NCBI RefSeq assembly: GCF_003514505.1
Contig: NZ_DOPX01000034.1
Span: forward strand, 1 to 17,255
Direction: 5' to 3'
Length of the DNA stretch: 17,255 bases
DNA from: Proteiniclasticum sp.
Lineage (GTDB): Bacteria; Bacillota; Clostridia; Clostridiales; Clostridiaceae
Below, in pieces: positions 13,781-17,255 of this stretch. How positions within the stretch are numbered: position 1 is the stretch's first letter; each line of letters starts with the position of its first letter. Made by a program: the position numbers and the translations under genes. The notes beneath the pieces were generated by a model. It worked only from the letters and a program-made list of their open reading frames with translations. It was not told where the DNA came from and did not search any database.

Positions 13781-13819
13781 AGAAAAGATCCTTCAGAATC
13801 AGGGGTCTTTTCTTTTTTT
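13781..13819 (+). terminator. intrinsic terminator
   Basis: AGAAAAGATCC (13781-13791) pairs with GGGTCTTTTCT (13803-13813, one wobble), followed by a run of T to 13819. Confidence 0.8.
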
Positions 13820-13848
13820 GTGATATGTTGACTGCTCAAAGTAAGAAA

Positions 13849-13889
13849 AAACCTGCCTATATGCAAATTTTGGGCATAAAGACAGGTTT
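13849..13889 (-). terminator. terminator of the - strand small zinc protein
   Basis: AAACCTG, CT and TATGC on the left pair with GCATA, AG and CAGGTTT on the right, with two single mismatches. In the - strand transcript the stem ends in a T-run (complement of 13846-13851). Confidence 0.65.
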
Positions 13890-13900
13890 ATTTCGTGTGT

Positions 13901-14095
13901 TTAGGTTGTAGTTGTATCAGAAGTATAAATGGTTCTACTCAGTTCTTGAAAAAAGTGATCTCTCTCAAGAATTGCCTTCTGTACGTTCGGGCGTAAAGAA
14001 GAATGTTCGATCTGGATCTCGTTACAACAGAAAATAAATTCTATCGTTCTTACTTCCTTAGTTTTCATATCTTGCCTGCAATAATTACATTTCAT
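13901..14095 (-). CDS. small cysteine-rich protein
   Basis: 64 residues from ATG 14095; a GTG nine bases upstream is too close to the GAGGGGG ribosome site. MKCNYCRQDM and FIFCCNEI give Cys3, Cys6 and a Cys pair near 26-27, enough for one zinc site. The rest is mixed helix with a TTTT end. It lies alone on the - strand between two + strand groups and has its own terminator. Role unknown. Confidence 0.5.
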   Translation of the reverse strand: MKCNYCRQDMKTKEVRTIEFIFCCNEIQIEHSSLRPNVQKAILERDHFFQELSRTIYTSDTTTT

Positions 14096-14104
14096 AATGT
14101 TCAC

Positions 14105-14512
14105 CCCCTCAATACTGAATTATGCTAGATATCTCAGAAAAGCATACACCCTTTAAAAAATTTCTTTGTTCCATTCTCTAAATACCAGTTAGCGTTAAAG
14201 AAAAACATTTAAACTCAGCATTTAGTAAATAGATGATCTGAATACTACGCCTGAAAGATGGCACTCTTTTGAAGAATCTGACTAAACAAGAATGCAGGAA
14301 CAAAAAGAATAACGTGACCATGTATTGGGAAGGCTTTTGGAGGCAGGGGGACTTGTTTTGCGGAGTTTCCCTCTCTAAGTAGGGGAAACGTAAAAGGTGC
14401 ACATGAATCTTCCGATGGGAGCCAATCAGTAATAGAAATCCCCAAAATCCCCTCTTTTTTTGGTGGAAAAGAAAAAAGCTGGAGGTTTTGTTTTAAGTAT
14501 AACTTCCAGACA
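14105..14512. other. intergenic region, left part
   Basis: No gene is supported. Open frames of about 70-80 codons exist on both strands around 14245-14450 but overlap each other and lack ribosome sites. Hairpins are seen at 14365-14389 (GTTTCCC/GGGAAAC) and 14479-14509 (CTGGAGGTT/AACTTCCAG, one wobble), the second ending four bases before the G-rich repeats. Confidence 0.45.
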
Positions 14513-14548
14513 GGGGGAAATGGGGGAAATGGGGGAAATGGGGGAAAT
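14513..14548 (+). repeat. four tandem 9-bp repeats GGGGGAAAT (iteron-like, G-quadruplex-capable)
   Basis: Four exact copies. The G5 runs are at 14513-14517, 14522-14526, 14531-14535 and 14540-14544, each separated by AAAT, which fits a canonical four-tract G-quadruplex. Together with the AT-rich repeats 33 bases further on and a replication-type ATPase gene downstream, it looks like the iteron part of an origin. Confidence 0.8.
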
Positions 14549-14580
14549 GCAATTCGATAAGGTGATGTGAAAATATATGG

Positions 14581-14622
14581 TATAAATATAAATATAAAGA
14601 TAAATATAAATATAAATATTTA
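14581..14622 (+). repeat. 6-bp TATAAA tandem repeat (possible DNA-unwinding element)
   Basis: Seven consecutive hexamers: three TATAAA, one GATAAA, two TATAAA, and a diverged TATTTA. The stretch has only one G in 42 bases and lies next to the G-rich repeats, as unwinding elements do beside iterons. The AT-rich tract continues to about 14700 without a gene. Confidence 0.75.
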
Positions 14623-14932
14623 AAATAAGAGAATTAATTAGGTGTTTTTAAAAAATTCATATTTAAAATATTTTTTAAGTAAGATTAAAGAAAATGAGTC
14701 AATTATTAGAAAATGTTAATTAGAGTGATTAATTATCATCGATAATTCCGTACTCAATCCAAATTCACGGTAGAAAATCTTGAAAACTTTTTCCGAAGTG
14801 TTTTCAGGCTTGCAGAGAATTTTTGAGTAGATTTCCCATCAGAACAACAACAACTGATTGATAAAATTAAAAAAATATCAGGAATAATTAACGCTTTTGT
14901 ATTTTAATGCGACCTACAATGATAAAGTGGTA

Positions 14933-14961
14933 TTGATTTGCTTGGTTCATTATGCTTTAAT
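14933..14961 (+). promoter_or_regulatory. probable promoter of the DUF927 operon
   Basis: TTGATT (14933-14938), a 17-base spacer, and TTTAAT (14956-14961). The start codon is 41 bases downstream with AAAGGAAG as ribosome site. Confidence 0.5.
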
Positions 14962-15002
14962 AGCTTCAGTGATCACTAAATATTTAAGAAAGGAAGTAAA
15001 GC

Positions 15003-16853
15003 ATGAATGCAAAAAAGAGTAAACCACAAAGAATATCCCTAAGACAAAATAACCGATGTACCAAATTGTATGAGAAAGACGGGAATGTTTATCTTACTGT
15101 TGATAAAGGAGAGGATAAGTACTGCTTTAGGTACATCGGGGTAACGAAGATCTATAAAAACTTAATAACCGGACAAGTAGAGATTGAACTGACTTACAAC
15201 GATTTTGGCAAGACTAGGCAGATGAACTTTCCGCGAAGCATCCTTACAAGGCAAAAAATCATTACGGTATTACCTGAGCATGGGATAGATGTGTATGAAG
15301 AAAATAGCAAGGCCGTCCTTGAATGGCTACTTTACACAGAAGAAACGGCACCGATTGAGTTCTACCATACACATTTGGGCTGGCACAAGGTGAATCAGAA
15401 CTTGGTGTATCTCCACAATGAGTGTATCAGTATTGAGGGCTTGCAGAGTAGATATAGAGGTATAACTGATTTAGGTCCGAAAGGATCTTTAGAGGAGTAC
15501 AAAAACCTTCTGAATGAGGAAGTTTTGGGGAACTTGCAGTTGGAACTTGCCTGTTGCATTGGATTGTCAGCAATTCTGGTCTCATACTTGAAAGATTACA
15601 TCTCCAATCATTTGTACACATTTCATTTCTACGGAGATAGTTCAACGGGAAAATCTCTAGCTGCGAGCTGCGCACTCAGTGCATATGCTAAGCCCACCAA
15701 AGCGCCTGATGGATTGATGCATACCTATTTAGATACCAACAATGGGATTTTTGCGACCTTGAAGAACAAGCATGGAATATGTTTCTGCTTGGATGAAAGT
15801 TCCAGTAGACAGCGAAGTGATCACACTTCACTGCTTTACAATGTAAGTGAAGGCCGCACAAAAACACGATCAACTGTTGAGGGAGATCCTAGAGAGGTTC
15901 AAAGTTTCTCTGGAATCTTGACGTCTACTGGAGAAAATCCACTTCTGGAAAGATCTTCACAAGCAAATGGGCTTAGAGTAAGAGTTATTGAGCTTACATT
16001 CGATCAGTGGACATCCAGTCCAGAGAATGCCATGAAAATTCGTGAAGGGGTTAGTTTAAACTGGGGGATTACAGCTCCCATACTTGCAAGGTATATCCTT
16101 GAGATTGGTAAAGAAGAAGTGATGCAACGATTCAATGATGCTAAACGCATTGTTATGGATAAGTTCATTAAATCTGATAAATTTCTTGACCGAATATCTG
16201 ACATACTTGCTATAGTTTACCTCACTTCAGTTCTCTCTAAAGAGGCTTTTGATGTTCAGTTTAATTCTGATGGTGTTATTGGATTACTTGTGGAGTCAGA
16301 GATGGCTAAACTTGATGATCGAGACTTAGGTCAGAAATTCTATGAGTGTCTATTGGACTATGTTGTTAGCCACAGAAGTAACATTTATGTGTGGGAAAAA
16401 GATACACATTACGCAAAACTTCATCCGAACTTGCAGCAGATAGTCATTCCTAACCTTGTCGATGGGAGAGTCGATACTGTGAAAGGTGTACCACAATCTT
16501 TTGCAGTTAGGCCAAGTGTTATAGATGAAGTTGTACGTAAGAATAACTTTGCATCATCAAGGGTTGTGGTGAAGGCTCTTGATGATAAAGGATACTTGAC
16601 GCTTGAAGAATATGAAGGAGGAGTGAAAAACTCTGTAAAGAGATGCCTGTATAAGAATGCACTAAGTTCAACAAGAGTTTATGAACTTCCAATCCAGAGT
16701 GATGAAATGGAAAAAGTTCAGCAGTTTATAAGCACTAATGAAGTTATTGAAAAAGAGAGACAAGTTAAACCGAAGACAGGTACTGTAAGAAAGAAAAGAA
16801 AAGGATCAATTCTTGATAGTTTTTTTAACGAGGATATTGAGGGGGAAGAATAA
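15003..16853 (+). CDS. DUF927 domain ATPase, probable replication helicase of the element
   Basis: 616 residues. The ATP site is complete: Walker A GDSSTGKS (211-218), Walker B-like GICFCLDES (258-266, Asp264-Glu265), a sensor-like ILTSTGENPLL (305-315) and an arginine-rich GLRVRVIEL (323-331). Residues 1-180 have no motif I can name and contain no obvious primase site; 430-540 probably form a winged-helix region, and the last 60 are basic. DUF927 proteins are found on plasmids, phages and integrative elements of Firmicutes and Bacteroidetes and are thought to be replicative helicase-like ATPases. Position directly after G-rich and AT-rich tandem repeats supports a role at an origin. It is first of three tightly packed genes. 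Confidence 0.85.
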   Translation: MNAKKSKPQRISLRQNNRCTKLYEKDGNVYLTVDKGEDKYCFRYIGVTKIYKNLITGQVEIELTYNDFGKTRQMNFPRSILTRQKIITVLPEHGIDVYEENSKAVLEWLLYTEETAPIEFYHTHLGWHKVNQNLVYLHNECISIEGLQSRYRGITDLGPKGSLEEYKNLLNEEVLGNLQLELACCIGLSAILVSYLKDYISNHLYTFHFYGDSSTGKSLAASCALSAYAKPTKAPDGLMHTYLDTNNGIFATLKNKHGICFCLDESSSRQRSDHTSLLYNVSEGRTKTRSTVEGDPREVQSFSGILTSTGENPLLERSSQANGLRVRVIELTFDQWTSSPENAMKIREGVSLNWGITAPILARYILEIGKEEVMQRFNDAKRIVMDKFIKSDKFLDRISDILAIVYLTSVLSKEAFDVQFNSDGVIGLLVESEMAKLDDRDLGQKFYECLLDYVVSHRSNIYVWEKDTHYAKLHPNLQQIVIPNLVDGRVDTVKGVPQSFAVRPSVIDEVVRKNNFASSRVVVKALDDKGYLTLEEYEGGVKNSVKRCLYKNALSSTRVYELPIQSDEMEKVQQFISTNEVIEKERQVKPKTGTVRKKRKGSILDSFFNEDIEGEE

Positions 16854-17017
16854 TGTTTTATGAAAATCACTATATTTCAGACTATGAAATGGAGAATGGG
16901 GCATTAAGCCTCATCTACCATTGGGAGGATTTGCAAAGAGATCTGTTCGTTGCTGATGTCCTGTATAACTCTGCCTATTGCATGTTTAAATCTGAGAATA
17001 AAAGGAGTAGAAAATAA
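16853..17017 (+). CDS. 54-residue unknown protein
   Basis: ATG 16853 shares its A with the TAA stop of the DUF927 gene (TAATG), with GAGGGGGA ahead as ribosome site. MFYENHYISDYEMENGAL is followed by a Trp-Glu-Asp segment and a basic end (KSENKRSRK). Tyr- and Asp/Glu-rich, soluble. Its TAA again overlaps the next ATG. The chain of stop-start overlaps strongly supports a real gene coupled to DUF927. No family recognised. Confidence 0.65.
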   Translation: MFYENHYISDYEMENGALSLIYHWEDLQRDLFVADVLYNSAYCMFKSENKRSRK

Positions 17018-17255
17018 TGGCTAAGATAAAAACTGAAAAGAAATCAGGAACACAATCAAGGAGAATCAGTGAAGAAGAGATTCGAGTTGGTAGCACATTA
17101 CAAGACCCAGAAGAGTATGAAGAAGAAGACCCAGAAGAGTACGACGAAGAAGAAGACCCAGAAGAGTATGAAGAAGAAGACCCAGAAGAGTATGACGAAG
17201 AAGAAGACCCAGAAGAGTATGACGAAGAAGACACAGAAGAGTATGACGAAGAAGA
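17017..17255 (+). CDS. acidic repeat protein, 5' part (cut by window end)
   Basis: ATG 17017 overlaps the previous stop, with AAAGGAG at 17001-17007. The first 29 residues are basic (MAKIKTEKKSGTQSRRISEE). From residue 30 to the window end (79 residues) the protein is tandem units DPEEYEEE or DPEEYDEEE. Strong negative charge after a basic head suggests a DNA mimic, a protein-binding tail or a spacer before a domain beyond the window. The end is not visible. A serine-rich frame on the other strand is a shadow of the repeats. Confidence 0.7.
   Translation, partial: MAKIKTEKKSGTQSRRISEEEIRVGSTLQDPEEYEEEDPEEYDEEEDPEEYEEEDPEEYDEEEDPEEYDEEDTEEYDEE
17104..17255 (+). repeat. in-frame tandem repeats of 24 or 27 bp
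   Basis: Units start with GACCCAGAAGAGTA and alternate 24, 27, 24, 27 and 24 bp; the sixth (GACACAGAAGAG) is cut by the window end. All lengths are multiples of three, so copy-number changes keep the frame. Nearly identical DNA suggests recent expansion. Confidence 0.85.

Noticed and set aside
14178..14445. Two overlapping open frames of 66-74 codons on the - strand and an 80-codon open stretch on the + strand ending in Gly-Gly-Asn repeats
   Set aside because: They overlap each other, lack ribosome sites, and the Gly-Gly-Asn end is only a translation of the G-rich repeats.
14513..14622. CRISPR array
   Set aside because: Repeats of 6 and 9 bp in tandem without spacers are not CRISPR.
16986..17234. 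Serine- and tyrosine-rich frame on the - strand
   Set aside because: It is the reverse of the acidic repeat gene and has no own start signals.

Overview
The window is AT-rich DNA with strong Shine-Dalgarno sites, short operons and small zinc-binding or helix-turn-helix style proteins, typical of a plasmid or integrative element of a low-GC Bacillota (Firmicutes) host. Several families (the small FFNQ..CDRC protein, DUF960, RadC-like JAB, DUF927) are common on gut and oral Firmicutes mobile elements. The exact genus cannot be told. No rRNA, tRNA, transposase or integrase was seen.

Layout. (1) Positions 1-530 hold remnants of small genes, at least two with one-base frameshifts, followed by nested inverted repeats. 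(2) 613-3806 is a bacteriocin-type locus on the + strand: a strong promoter, a short secreted peptide whose signal peptide is split by a run of seven T, a large FtsX/DUF1430-like permease and an ABC ATPase, closed by a terminator. (3) 3818-4742 (- strand) is a nucleotidyltransferase (DUF6036-like) and partner pair resembling a toxin-antitoxin module. (4) 4878-8089 (- strand) is a BsuBI/PstI-type restriction-modification operon: methyltransferase, endonuclease and a DUF5677-like protein. (5) 8264-10231 (- strand) is a three-gene operon behind a near-consensus promoter: a multi-cysteine zinc-ribbon protein, a protein with a hydrophobic C-terminus and a linker typical of defence effectors, and a DUF4145 protein. 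This is the best candidate for an undescribed system. (6) 10646-13747 (+ strand) is mobile-element backbone: a zinc-finger protein, a ribbon-helix-helix protein with a palindrome at its promoter, unknown proteins, a RadC-like JAB protein, DUF960 and a frameshifted small membrane protein. (7) 14105-15002 carries no convincing gene but has four 9-bp G-rich tandem repeats next to a 6-bp AT-rich repeat, directly upstream of a DUF927 ATPase: a candidate replication origin. (8) 15003-17255 is the DUF927 gene, a 54-residue gene and the start of a very acidic repeat protein cut by the window end.

Read together, this is a mobile element that carries a - strand defence and addiction block (about 3.8-10.2 kb) between a competition locus (bacteriocin export) and its own replication and maintenance functions. 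Large genes are intact while five small genes show single-base shifts, which points to real decay or switching of small genes rather than uniform sequencing error. All family names come from reading the translations; no database search was possible.
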